The notes under the pieces: model-generated | Databases searched by the model: none | Told to the model about the DNA's origin: nothing | The model's input: the letters and a program-made list of their open reading frames with translations, nothing else | DNA from: an uncultured Fretibacterium sp. | GTDB lineage: Bacteria; Synergistota; Synergistia; Synergistales; Aminobacteriaceae | Length of the DNA: 64,000 nucleotides | Direction of reading: 5' to 3' | Assembly (NCBI GenBank): GCA_946183145.1 | Contig: CAMGZM010000011.1 | Coordinates: 26,043 to 90,042 of the forward strand | In this document: positions 10,001 to 19,349 of the stretch, in pieces | Layout of the letters: every line of letters begins with the position of its first letter | Position numbering within the stretch: the stretch's first letter is position 1 | Made by a program: the position numbers and the translations under genes

Positions 10001-11013
10001 GGAAAGTTAAGACTGAAAACGCATTGGGACTCAAATTGTGCCACGATGTTACGGCCATGCGGGACGGCTTCAAAGGCGCGGCATTCAAACGCGGCCATGT
10101 CATCACGCAGGACGATATTCCCGAATTGTTACGGCTCGGAAAAAAGCACGTGTTCATTTGGGAGACGCAAGGCGGAGAAATTCACGAGGATGACGCAGCA
10201 ATGAGACTCGCGGAAATTTGCAGGACGGAAGCAACTCACTTCACCGGGCCTTCTGAGGGAAAAATAGTAATGACGGCTGACACTTGCGGATTGTTCACAG
10301 TTGACACGGAATTATTGAGGGCGGTTAATTCTGTTGATGACGTAACAATATCGACATTGCCGAATCATTACCCCGTCAGCAAAAACTCTCGTCTTGCGTC
10401 AATGCGAATCATTCCGCTTGTTACTCATGAGTCAAATATTATCATGGCCGAAAGACTTTGCGAGGGGAAAAAATTAATGTCCCTCCATCCCTACAAGCCA
10501 ATGAAGGCCGGAATAATCATAACAGGCTCAGAGATCTATCACGGACTCATTCGCGACAAGTTCGAGGCCGTAGCGCGCAGAAAGCTCGAAAATTATCCGT
10601 GCGAAATTTTGGGCGTAACTCTCTGCGATGATGATCCCGGAATGCTGAACGATGCAATAACCTCATTCATGACTCAGAACGCGGATATTATCATCATGTC
10701 CGGCGGAATGTCTGTAGACCCTGACGACCTTACGCCCTCCGCAATTGCCCGTACAGGCGCGGAAATTATTTCTTACGGAGTCCCCTCACAGCCCGGCAAC
10801 ATGACGATGTTAGCATACCTCAATGACACGGCGATAATCGGAGTCCCCGGCGCGGCTATAATGATGCCTGTAACAGTATTTGATGTATTGCTGTCTCAGA
10901 TTTTCACGGGGCTGAAATTCACACATGATGATTTAGTTCGTTTAGGGGACGGCGGACTCTGCCAGCTCTGCGCGGAATGCCATTTCCCTAATTGCACGTT
11001 CGGAAGGTATTAG
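9997..11013 (+). CDS. MoeA/MogA-like molybdopterin-binding protein with C-terminal Cys cluster
   Basis: IIITGSEIYHG, IIMSGGMSVDPDDLTP, VPSQPGNM; C-terminal LCQLCAECHFPNC. Confidence 0.8.
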   Translation: MRKVKTENALGLKLCHDVTAMRDGFKGAAFKRGHVITQDDIPELLRLGKKHVFIWETQGGEIHEDDAAMRLAEICRTEATHFTGPSEGKIVMTADTCGLFTVDTELLRAVNSVDDVTISTLPNHYPVSKNSRLASMRIIPLVTHESNIIMAERLCEGKKLMSLHPYKPMKAGIIITGSEIYHGLIRDKFEAVARRKLENYPCEILGVTLCDDDPGMLNDAITSFMTQNADIIIMSGGMSVDPDDLTPSAIARTGAEIISYGVPSQPGNMTMLAYLNDTAIIGVPGAAIMMPVTVFDVLLSQIFTGLKFTHDDLVRLGDGGLCQLCAECHFPNCTFGRY

Positions 11014-11014
11014 C

Positions 11015-11950
11015 ATGAGAGATTCTTACGGGCGCGACATAACGTATATGCGGGTGTCTGTTACTGACCTGTGTAATTTGCGGTGCCGTTACTGTATGCC
11101 CGCTGAAGGTGTCATCAAGAAAAATCATGACGACATTATGAGCGAGGAAGAAATTATAGCGGTGATTGAAGCTGCGTCTGAGCTTGGCATAAGAAAAATA
11201 CGTTTTACCGGCGGAGAACCGTTAGTGAAGAAAAATATCATCTCAATTTGCAGAAGGACTCACGAAATCCCCGGCATTAACGAAATCTGCATAACGACAA
11301 ACGGAATATTACTGCCGAAATTCGCACAGAACCTCAAAGACTCAGGAGTCGAACGAGTCAATATCAGCCTTGACACACTGAGTCCCGAAAAGTATTCGTA
11401 CATTACACGCGGCGGGAATATAGCGGACGTTTTGCGGGGAATTGAGTCGGCAATACAAACAGGCTTCAGAGTCAAAATTAACACTGTGCTGATTATGGGC
11501 TTCAATGATGATGAAATTTCCGACATGGCCGGGATGACTCGCTATAATGATATAGATATTCGCTTCATTGAGTTGATGCCGATGGTTGAAAATTTTGCTG
11601 ACGGATTCATTTCCTCGCAGAAAATTCTTGACATGCTCCCTGACATTGAGCCTTTAGAGTCAGACGGAGTTGCGAAAATCTACAGTCTCAAAAACGCAAG
11701 GGGCCGTATAGGATTCATCAGTCCGATTAGTGAGTCATTCTGCGATTCGTGCAATCGTATTCGGCTGACTGCTGACGGATATATTAAGCCGTGTTTGCAT
11801 TCAAAGACAGAAATTTTCATCAGGCACAAGACGAAGGACGAAATCAAATCCCTAATCATTAACGCTGTAATGTCGAAACCAAAACGCCACAACCTTAACG
11901 CGAATCACATCACAGAATCTTTACGCACAATGAACAGAATCGGAGGCTGA
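11015..11950 (+). CDS. moaA: GTP 3',8-cyclase MoaA (radical SAM)
   Basis: RVSVTDLCNLRCRYCMPAEG, RFTGGEPLVKK, FCDSCNRIRLTADGYIKPCLHS. Confidence 0.96.
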   Translation: MRDSYGRDITYMRVSVTDLCNLRCRYCMPAEGVIKKNHDDIMSEEEIIAVIEAASELGIRKIRFTGGEPLVKKNIISICRRTHEIPGINEICITTNGILLPKFAQNLKDSGVERVNISLDTLSPEKYSYITRGGNIADVLRGIESAIQTGFRVKINTVLIMGFNDDEISDMAGMTRYNDIDIRFIELMPMVENFADGFISSQKILDMLPDIEPLESDGVAKIYSLKNARGRIGFISPISESFCDSCNRIRLTADGYIKPCLHSKTEIFIRHKTKDEIKSLIINAVMSKPKRHNLNANHITESLRTMNRIGG

Positions 11951-11957
11951 TATATTC

Positions 11958-12452
11958 ATGGATTTCACTCACTTCAACGACAGCGGTCGCGCAAAAATGG
12001 TAAACGTAGGCGGCAAAGACATAACACACCGCAAAGCAACAGCATTCGGGCGCATTCACGTAAACGCGGAAACATTCAGGCTGATTCAGACGGGCGGAAT
12101 GAAGAAGGGCGATGTTCTGACAGTCGCGCAGGTAGCGGGGATAATGGGCGCGAAAAGGACTCCTGACATTATTCCCATGTGCCACACGTTGAACCTTAAC
12201 GGCGCGGATATATCGTTCACACTTGACGAGGAGAATTTGACGGTGAATGTTACGGCTGAAATTTCATGCTCAGGTCGAACGGGCGTGGAGATGGAAGCAT
12301 TAACGGCGGTAAGTGTTGCATTATTGACGGTGTACGACATGTGCAAGGCTGTGCAAAAAGACATGACGATAACGGACATAAAATTACTCACAAAGAGCGG
12401 AGGTATTCACGGAGATTATGAAGCGTGCAGCAGTAATAACGATAAGCGATAA
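11958..12452 (+). CDS. moaC: cyclic pyranopterin monophosphate synthase MoaC
   Basis: DITHRKATAFGRI, GIMGAKRTPDIIPMCHTL, GVEMEALTAVSVALLTVYDMCKA. Confidence 0.96.
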   Translation: MDFTHFNDSGRAKMVNVGGKDITHRKATAFGRIHVNAETFRLIQTGGMKKGDVLTVAQVAGIMGAKRTPDIIPMCHTLNLNGADISFTLDEENLTVNVTAEISCSGRTGVEMEALTAVSVALLTVYDMCKAVQKDMTITDIKLLTKSGGIHGDYEACSSNNDKR

Positions 12453-13341
12453 AGGGTCAAAGGGTGAAAGAGTCGACACAAGCGGGCCTTCACTCGTAAA
12501 GATTCTTGAGTCTGACAACTGGAATGTAGTTTACACGAAAATTATTCCCGATGAGATTGACGCGATAAAGTCGGAGCTTCTGAAATGTTCTGACGAGATG
12601 AGAATCACACTGATACTTACGACTGGGGGGACGGGATTTTCTCCTCGTGATGTTACGCCTGAAGCAACGTTATCCGTGATTGAGCGTGAGACTCCCGGAA
12701 TACCTGAAGCAATGAGAGCCGAAAGCATGAAGATTACGCCTATGGGATGCTTGTCGCGAGCAGTTGCGGGTATACGGGGCGAGTCCCTCATCATCAATTT
12801 GCCCGGGAGCGAGAAGGCAGCGCGTGAATGTTTCAACGCCGTGAAAGCTGCGATTCATCATGGAACGGATATGCTTGCGGGAAAAAGTGAGGACTGCGGA
12901 GTCATCGTGCCAAAAATTTTAGCCGTCTGCATAAGTGAACATAAAGGCGAGCAGAAACACGCGGTAAAAAGTATCACGCTCAAAAAAGATTATGGGATTG
13001 TCGGAGATGCTCACGCGGGGAAATGGCACAGGCAGGTGAGTCTTCTTGCGGTTGAAAGCGTAGAGAGACTCGAAAAGGTTACGGGGATGAAATTTCCTGC
13101 AGGTGCATTCGCTGAGAATATTTTGACTCAGGGGATAACGCTTCATGATTTGGCGGTTGGTACGAAAATTCGAATCGGTACGGCGTTATGTGAAGTTACG
13201 CAGATCGGCAAAGAGTGCCATAACGATTGTGCGATTCGCAAAGCGGCGGGGGATTGTGTTATGCCTCGTGAAGGAATCTTTGCACAAGTTCTTGAAGACG
13301 GTGAAGCAAAGAGCGGTGATAATGTTGAAGTAATTTCATGA
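12418..13341 (+). CDS. MogA-type molybdopterin adenylyltransferase fused to a MOSC domain
   Basis: N-terminal VITISDKGSKGERVDTSG...TTGGTGFSPRDVTPEAT...NLPGS; C-terminal MOSC-type GDAHAGKWHRQVSLLAVES...FAENILTQG...CHNDCAI. Confidence 0.88.
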   Translation: MKRAAVITISDKGSKGERVDTSGPSLVKILESDNWNVVYTKIIPDEIDAIKSELLKCSDEMRITLILTTGGTGFSPRDVTPEATLSVIERETPGIPEAMRAESMKITPMGCLSRAVAGIRGESLIINLPGSEKAARECFNAVKAAIHHGTDMLAGKSEDCGVIVPKILAVCISEHKGEQKHAVKSITLKKDYGIVGDAHAGKWHRQVSLLAVESVERLEKVTGMKFPAGAFAENILTQGITLHDLAVGTKIRIGTALCEVTQIGKECHNDCAIRKAAGDCVMPREGIFAQVLEDGEAKSGDNVEVIS

Positions 13342-13358
13342 TGGATAATACGCAAAAA

Positions 13359-13405
13359 AATTCCTGCCTCCGAGCCAAAATATTACCGAATCGGGGCAGG
13401 GTTAA
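13359..13405. terminator. convergent intrinsic terminator hairpin
   Basis: CCTGCC...GGCAGG inverted repeat between convergent genes. Confidence 0.5.
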
Positions 13406-13407
13406 TT

Positions 13408-13809
13408 TTAAGAACTTTTCTTCCTTGCAACTGCGCTTAACAGGAAAAATACTTCAGATGAAATCAAAGATATTCCGAACCACGGAGCAGCCCTCAAAGA
13501 AAAGAAATAATCTCCTCTGAACAAGTAAGCACTCAGGCAGGCAAGCAATATCCCGTAAATGAAACAATAGCTTTTCATCGGCACACACCGCAATGTTATA
13601 GCCAATATGACAATCACCGCACCTATAAGAATGAACGGAAGAGTTTCAGTGGTAAAAACATTTTTCATCCACCAAGTATTTTTGAGTACAATATAGCGGT
13701 ACATGCCCATTTTCATCCACGCGTAATACTCAAGAACACAGCATACGGGCAAAGCAATACACGAGAACAAATGCGACAAAATCAGGAAAATAAAGCTGAT
13801 ACGTTTCAT
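13408..13809 (-). CDS. hypothetical four-TM membrane protein
   Basis: Hydrophobic ORF immediately downstream of the rhodanese gene. Confidence 0.6.
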   Translation of the reverse strand: MKRISFIFLILSHLFSCIALPVCCVLEYYAWMKMGMYRYIVLKNTWWMKNVFTTETLPFILIGAVIVILAITLRCVPMKSYCFIYGILLACLSAYLFRGDYFFSLRAAPWFGISLISSEVFFLLSAVARKKSS

Positions 13810-13812
13810 GTT

Positions 13813-15168
13813 CTACTTGTATTGAGGCTTCTGTTCACCGAACTGCACGGGGTTTGACGGATCATTTGACCATTCGCACCAGCCGCCGTCATAAAGTGAA
13901 ATGTTAGGCCATCCGAGAACGTAGAAATCAAAATTGACTTCAGCAGCGCGCCAGCCCGTTCCGCAGAAAGTCGCGATATTATTCTCCGGGTGTATTCCCC
14001 ATTCGTCCCAGATTCGCGTGATTTCGATGTAGTTCCTCATAGTGCCGTCAACATTCTCAAAATCTGGAAGCGTCTGCGAATCAGGCCCGCAATGCCCCCA
14101 AACATCGCCGGAAATACGTCCTTTTCTTTCGAGCCACGCATAGCCGGAAGTTTCACCGAGCTGTTCAGCCCATGAGCGTATACTGACTAACCTTCCGTTT
14201 TTGTCTGCAATAACAGCTTTTGCTTCCTGCGTGTCAATTATCAGGTTTTTGCGTGTGGGAACATTCGCGCCGAAATCTTTGACCGCTTCTTTTGGCGTGC
14301 TTTCGGCTGATATTGGGAGTCCTGCGTTTTTCCATGCGTTAAACCCTCCGTCAAGAAGCCTGACATCTTCAACGCCGCAATACATGAGAATCCATGCTAT
14401 TCTCGCCGCCGCCATGTTTGCCGTTGTGCTGTAGAGAATGACAAGAGTATCTTTCGTGATGCCGTATTCTTCCATTACAGTTTTCAAACGTTCATCCGAA
14501 AGCCTGTTCCATAACGGAGCCTCTTCAAAGTCATCTGTGTTGATGTGTATTGAGCCGGGAATATGTCCGTTTGCGTATGAAGTTTTCTCATCACCCCAGC
14601 TTGCTTCAAACACCTTGAATTTTCTCCCGTCATAATTATCAGCTTTTCCGATGTCCATTAATGATTTCAGCCATCCGGGATAAACGTAAAGATAATATTT
14701 AGGGTAGCTGTACATGGGGATAGACTCGTCAGCAGTCCACGAGGAAGCCGGAGCGTTGAACAGAACAGCACGCTTTATCCCTTTGCGCTCAAGTCCCGCG
14801 AGAAGTTTTTTGCTTTCACCGTCAATTTTCCCGACACCGTAGAGAACAACGGTTTTTCCTGATGTTACGCCTTTTTGCGTGAGAATCTCATCAAGTTTTG
14901 TGTCATCAATCAGACTGAGCCATGAAAGCGGGAAATCCACAGCCCCCGCAACATGTCCGCCCCTTAATGCGCCGTCAAGTTTCCAGCCCTGATATGCTGC
15001 TTCGGGACGCAGGTCAAGCATTACGCTGTTGTCATTGCCGATATACGCACGGAAGACTTCAGGCGAATCAGTTACGGTTAATGACAGCTCATCAGCAAAA
15101 CATGATGCAGAAATGAAGAATGACAGAAGAAAGATACACGCGCAAAATATCTTTTTCATGAAAATCAA
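13813..15168 (-). CDS. secreted sulfurtransferase with three rhodanese-like domains
   Basis: Signal peptide; GHVAGAVDFPLSWL, ANGHIPGSIHINTDDF...LLDGGFNAWKNAGLPI, ATFCGTGWRAAEVNF...YDGGWCEWS. Confidence 0.85.
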   Translation of the reverse strand: MIFMKKIFCACIFLLSFFISASCFADELSLTVTDSPEVFRAYIGNDNSVMLDLRPEAAYQGWKLDGALRGGHVAGAVDFPLSWLSLIDDTKLDEILTQKGVTSGKTVVLYGVGKIDGESKKLLAGLERKGIKRAVLFNAPASSWTADESIPMYSYPKYYLYVYPGWLKSLMDIGKADNYDGRKFKVFEASWGDEKTSYANGHIPGSIHINTDDFEEAPLWNRLSDERLKTVMEEYGITKDTLVILYSTTANMAAARIAWILMYCGVEDVRLLDGGFNAWKNAGLPISAESTPKEAVKDFGANVPTRKNLIIDTQEAKAVIADKNGRLVSIRSWAEQLGETSGYAWLERKGRISGDVWGHCGPDSQTLPDFENVDGTMRNYIEITRIWDEWGIHPENNIATFCGTGWRAAEVNFDFYVLGWPNISLYDGGWCEWSNDPSNPVQFGEQKPQYK

Positions 15169-15273
15169 GCCTCCTGAAAAAATTTTTTTGGATTAGCAAA
15201 TCATATCAGGAAAAGAATCATTTTCTAACCTACACAGTTAAGTATAAAAAGCATAAGTGAAAAGAATATTTAC

Positions 15274-15312
15274 AAAAAAAGGAGGCTTCCCTTTTTCCGT
15301 TCGGCCTCCCTT
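15274..15312 (-). terminator. intrinsic terminator of the FAD oxidoreductase gene
   Basis: GGAGGC...GCCTCC with T-run on the minus strand. Confidence 0.6.
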
Positions 15313-15358
15313 GCATTACTGCTTCAAATTCTGGAACGTTAAGCGAATAATCAGCGCG

Positions 15359-17359
15359 CTAATTTTTCTTCAGTTCTTCAACCGCAAGACTCACTGCCTC
15401 ACCCCTCGTAATATTCCCTTCAGCAAGCAAAAATTCTCTGCCTGTTAATTCTTTCACGCGGGCTATGAGAGTCTCCCTGTCTTTGTTGCTGAGAATGTCA
15501 TCGGGCTTGAAGAGTCCTTTGTCTTTTCCCTCTGCGATTTCCTTAACGAGTTCGGGATTGTCGAGCGCGAATGTTACATCATAGCCGACATCATACGACA
15601 CTGTATCGGGATATTTTTCCGGCTCAAGAAGTTTATACAGGTTCGCAATCTGTACGGCCTTGTAGTATTTATTTCCCGCCGGAACATCTGAGTAACTGCA
15701 CAGCGAGAGATTAACGCCCGAATCAATAAGTGCTTCCTGAACGTGTACAGCCTTTACGAATCTCGGCTGAATGTTCCGTGATACAGAAATTGCCGCCAAA
15801 GCTCCGGCTGCCTGCCCCGTCATCATTGTGATCGGCTGAAGGCGCAAAGCTCCCGCAACGAGTCTCGACATGGATAAATTTTTCTCCGCGAGAATTAGCC
15901 CGTCAACATTTCTGGGAATCAAAATGTTCATTGGCACCTGAAAATTTCCGTGCGGCCTGTGCTGTTCAATGTATGCTTGTTTCTCGCCAATGTCCGACTC
16001 CATATCCGACTCAATGTCCGTGTGATGCAAATCGAGATGATAGCAGCCGATTGCGATTGCGTCTTGAAATTCATGATTTCCGCGCCCGTCTTTGTAGCTC
16101 AATGAGTTGTTGAAGAGTTCCTGCGAAATCAGCGTGTGATTTCCGACTCCCCTTCGTGATTCTCGCACGTAAGGCACAGGGGGCAAATGGCGCGCAATGA
16201 TTTTCCATTCGTCCGGGAGATCTTTTGCGGCCTCTTGCAATTCTCCGTATTCATTCTCATCAACTGACCATGACTCGCCTAATTCATTCTGCATGTAGTA
16301 AATGAAGTGAAGAGTCTTTATGAGTGCGTCGCGTTCGAGCCTTGCGCGTAAATTCCTGTCCTCCAAGTATGAGACCGGGAGTCCGTATTTCTCGCCGAGC
16401 TTGTTTTGACCGGGGAAATCATTTGCCCAGTTGACCGAGCATTTAGAGATTGACGGCCAATTTTCTTGTGTTGCATCAAAATTTCCGGGCGTGAATGAGT
16501 CCGGCAGTCCTCTGTAAACATTGTGAGTGATGAAATCTACCGGGAGTTTCACGGGGTATTGTCCCTTGAAGGTGAAGCCGTCCTTAGCGACATAATTCGC
16601 GTAATTTATCCGGGCCATGTCGTAACCGGGCAGGGGGTTTTTCGGGCGCAAATGCTCAGGAACTCCGCCGGGGTATTTCCTGATAACGGCTGTCCATGTG
16701 ATGTCCTGAATCATAGCGTTGTTGTTGATGTTCGGTGTGATTGAGTTTCCTGCTCTGTAGTCAGCTCCTGCGAGAGGCAAAATATCTCCGTATTCTGTTG
16801 CGTCAATGAGAATCTTGCAGGTAATATTCTTCAAGCCTCCGGGAGTCTTAATGATGACGCTGTTGATTCTGGGAGCCTCGCTTACGTTCTCGCCATTGAC
16901 GGAGATAACCTCTTCTTTTCCGACAGCAATAATTTCTGACTCATAAAGAATATCGGGGGCTTCCTCGCCTCGTGCCATTTCCTGAAGGATTCGCAGTCCT
17001 ATGTGAGGCTCAAAGGCTAAATTTCTCGGATCCCAGTAGCTTGTTCCGATGGATTTTCCCCGCGCTGAGTAATATTCCTCGACACGCGAAATGAAATCGG
17101 CATATATTCCGCTCCTCTGCGCTGAAAGGTCGTCCATGTTCGCGACTCCTGCCGCTATTGCCTGCCCTCCAAGCATTGATGACGGCTCGACAACGAGGAC
17201 TTCAGCACCCATTGAGGCCGCCTGAATTGCCGCGCTGATTCCTCCCGTGCCTGCTCCCGCTATGATTATGTCGTAATTTCCGCGTAACTCCTGCGCTTGT
17301 GATTGTGTGAACGTGAATGTGAGAATGAGAATGAATGCTGACAGAAAAATTTTCTGCAT
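15359..17359 (-). CDS. secreted FAD-dependent oxidoreductase (FAD_oxidored type), possible SLH-like C-terminus
   Basis: Signal peptide, YDIIIAGAGTGGISAAIQAASMGAEVLVVEPSSMLGGQA, late GLILAEKNLSMSRLVAGALRLQPITMMTGQAAGALAA. Confidence 0.85.
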   Translation of the reverse strand: MQKIFLSAFILILTFTFTQSQAQELRGNYDIIIAGAGTGGISAAIQAASMGAEVLVVEPSSMLGGQAIAAGVANMDDLSAQRSGIYADFISRVEEYYSARGKSIGTSYWDPRNLAFEPHIGLRILQEMARGEEAPDILYESEIIAVGKEEVISVNGENVSEAPRINSVIIKTPGGLKNITCKILIDATEYGDILPLAGADYRAGNSITPNINNNAMIQDITWTAVIRKYPGGVPEHLRPKNPLPGYDMARINYANYVAKDGFTFKGQYPVKLPVDFITHNVYRGLPDSFTPGNFDATQENWPSISKCSVNWANDFPGQNKLGEKYGLPVSYLEDRNLRARLERDALIKTLHFIYYMQNELGESWSVDENEYGELQEAAKDLPDEWKIIARHLPPVPYVRESRRGVGNHTLISQELFNNSLSYKDGRGNHEFQDAIAIGCYHLDLHHTDIESDMESDIGEKQAYIEQHRPHGNFQVPMNILIPRNVDGLILAEKNLSMSRLVAGALRLQPITMMTGQAAGALAAISVSRNIQPRFVKAVHVQEALIDSGVNLSLCSYSDVPAGNKYYKAVQIANLYKLLEPEKYPDTVSYDVGYDVTFALDNPELVKEIAEGKDKGLFKPDDILSNKDRETLIARVKELTGREFLLAEGNITRGEAVSLAVEELKKN

Positions 17360-17515
17360 GAATTATCCCTCCTGAGTGAGATTGATTAGTGAGATTGTAG
17401 CAGATTATGACATGATTTTTTCTCTGGTATAATAATTTTCACGAGGGAGTCCCGGATGAGGTACAGGGCTCATCGTCAAAACGGGGAGCCGCCCTGTGGA
17501 ATTGAGGTGAACGCG

Positions 17516-17650
17516 ATGCCTGAAAAGGTTACGCGCAAAGCCAGAAAAAAACAGCGGCGTTCGTTCCTTGACCGGATTGACAAAATCGCCGCTGCCGTAT
17601 TCTGGATCGTGAAAACAGTCCTGCTTCTCATAGACTGGTTCACCCGTTAA
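17516..17650 (+). CDS. small basic/hydrophobic peptide (44 aa), unknown
   Basis: MPEKVTRKARKKQRRSFLDRIDKIAAAVFWIVKTVLLLIDWFTR preceded by GAGGTGAACGCG; followed by CACCC/GGGTG hairpin. Confidence 0.35.
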   Translation: MPEKVTRKARKKQRRSFLDRIDKIAAAVFWIVKTVLLLIDWFTR

Positions 17651-17738
17651 GCGTGGGTGTTTGTTTCATGGCGTTAGGGGTCATGCTAGCTCCCTCACCG
17701 CCGCCCCTATTTTATCACAGAAATTTTCCCTTCACGGT

Positions 17739-18977
17739 TTACTTTTTGCTTTTCCTTTTGCTTTCTTTCTTTTCGCGCTTGAGCTCCTGTCTGTCATTTT
17801 CTGCTTTGCGTTTTAGTTTCTCCCTCTCATCGTCAGCATTAAACACAAATTTATACGGCCCGTATTCTTTATTGCGAGCGTCAATATACTTCACATCAAT
17901 GCTAATATCACCGTGCTGTGTCTCAGGCTCAATCATCAGTACAGGATAATGATACTCATTGAAGCCCGTTGATTTGTACTCATCATCATTCACTCTGAAG
18001 AATACTTCTTTGATGCCTTCATACTTGTCAGAAATCACACGGAAAAATATACGTTTGCCCTTCTTCCACATGTCAGCGTAAAGCTCAATGCTCCGTTCAT
18101 GTTCGTGAAGCTCTACGGCATTTCCTGCGGGAGTGTAGATTACTCCGTCCGAGAATGAAGCGATTACCCAGAATACAGCGCACAATAACGCAGCAGCCCC
18201 GATGTCTGACACGAGTCCGATTCTGAACTGATGAGTCCGAATCATCACAGCGCAAACAGGAATCACAGCAGAAAAGAGTCCCGCGAATATCGGAATCATT
18301 CCCGGAAATTTTCTCGCAGCCGCAAGAGTTACGGCGAATATCACGGAGAAAATCATTCCCGTTTTCGGCGTTAATACCTTCCTGAAAATTAACATGGCAA
18401 TATCCCCGTATGACATCGGCGGAATATCTGTATCATCACATTCACTCTTTGCGACTCTCAGAATTTCGGAGTCATAATTATCACGGAATTTTGAGTCCTT
18501 GAGGTAATTCCAGAAACGCAGAACTTCTTTTGAGTCCGGCGAATTTCCCCTTCGCGGGCGTGTGTAACGTGCTAAATATTCTTCCTCGTACTTGTCAAAT
18601 ATCAGGTCAAATATCCCGTTGCGATAAATTTTAACGTCGTTGTTGTTCGCGGACTTTGAGTCAACGCTGAGAGCCGCAAGCCTCGAACACCATCCCGGAG
18701 TCCGTTCCATTCTCTTAATCACACGTGATATTGTTGACTGCCTCCGCCCGGTCAAGAGTGCTATATCATCAGGCGACCATAGAACAATCTCTTCACCGTC
18801 AAATTTTATGTGGCTGTGAGACGGTGCGAGCATGATATATTTTTCCTCTAAATATTCCTGGCGGTCTGAAGAGTCGCCCTGAAAGTTTTTGTAGTCGTCA
18901 ATGTATTCCTTCATGAGCCTGTGAACTTGAAGCCTTGCATTACGGAATTGCTCAAAACGAAATTTCAGCCTGTTCAT
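17739..18977 (-). CDS. unknown protein: HTH-like N-terminus, central TM segments, charged C-terminus
   Basis: WSPDDIALLTGRRQSTISRVIKRMER HTH-like segment; three or four hydrophobic helices; Lys-rich tail. Confidence 0.6.
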   Translation of the reverse strand: MNRLKFRFEQFRNARLQVHRLMKEYIDDYKNFQGDSSDRQEYLEEKYIMLAPSHSHIKFDGEEIVLWSPDDIALLTGRRQSTISRVIKRMERTPGWCSRLAALSVDSKSANNNDVKIYRNGIFDLIFDKYEEEYLARYTRPRRGNSPDSKEVLRFWNYLKDSKFRDNYDSEILRVAKSECDDTDIPPMSYGDIAMLIFRKVLTPKTGMIFSVIFAVTLAAARKFPGMIPIFAGLFSAVIPVCAVMIRTHQFRIGLVSDIGAAALLCAVFWVIASFSDGVIYTPAGNAVELHEHERSIELYADMWKKGKRIFFRVISDKYEGIKEVFFRVNDDEYKSTGFNEYHYPVLMIEPETQHGDISIDVKYIDARNKEYGPYKFVFNADDEREKLKRKAENDRQELKREKKESKRKSKK

Positions 18978-19104
18978 TTGCTAGCGTGAGAGTTTGAAAA
19001 CGGCCATGAATATATGCTCCCTTTTGTGTGAATCAAATGCATTCGATTTTCTTTGCGTGTGTGATTAAGATTAGTGCAATTATACAAGAAAGGGGGTGAA
19101 GAAA

Positions 19105-19272
19105 ATGGGATTGCTCAATGACTTTTTATCCCGCGCAAGTGGACCGATTGCCAGTACGTTCGACAAATATTCGAGAGATCCAAGGCTCAGTGATGAGAAA
19201 AGGCGCGAGCTTCGAGACAAAGCCGACATGTGGAGAAACGGTTTACGCGGCAGGTCGGACTCAGACGACTAA
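19105..19272 (+). CDS. small ORF (55 aa), unknown, below the supplied ORF cutoff
   Basis: AGGGGGTGAAGAAAATG RBS-start; MGLLNDFLSRASGPIASTFDKYSRDPRLSDEKRRELRDKADMWRNGLRGRSDSDD; followed by terminator hairpin. Confidence 0.5.
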   Translation: MGLLNDFLSRASGPIASTFDKYSRDPRLSDEKRRELRDKADMWRNGLRGRSDSDD

Positions 19273-19299
19273 CACATGAATCATCAGCGCAAAAAACGC

Positions 19300-19342
19300 A
19301 AAAAAAATTCCCCTCGGCACTTTCACCGGGGGGATTTCTCGT
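19300..19342. terminator. bidirectional terminator hairpin
   Basis: TCCCCTCGG...CCGGGGGGA inverted repeat. Confidence 0.55.
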
Positions 19343-19349
19343 ATTCTCT

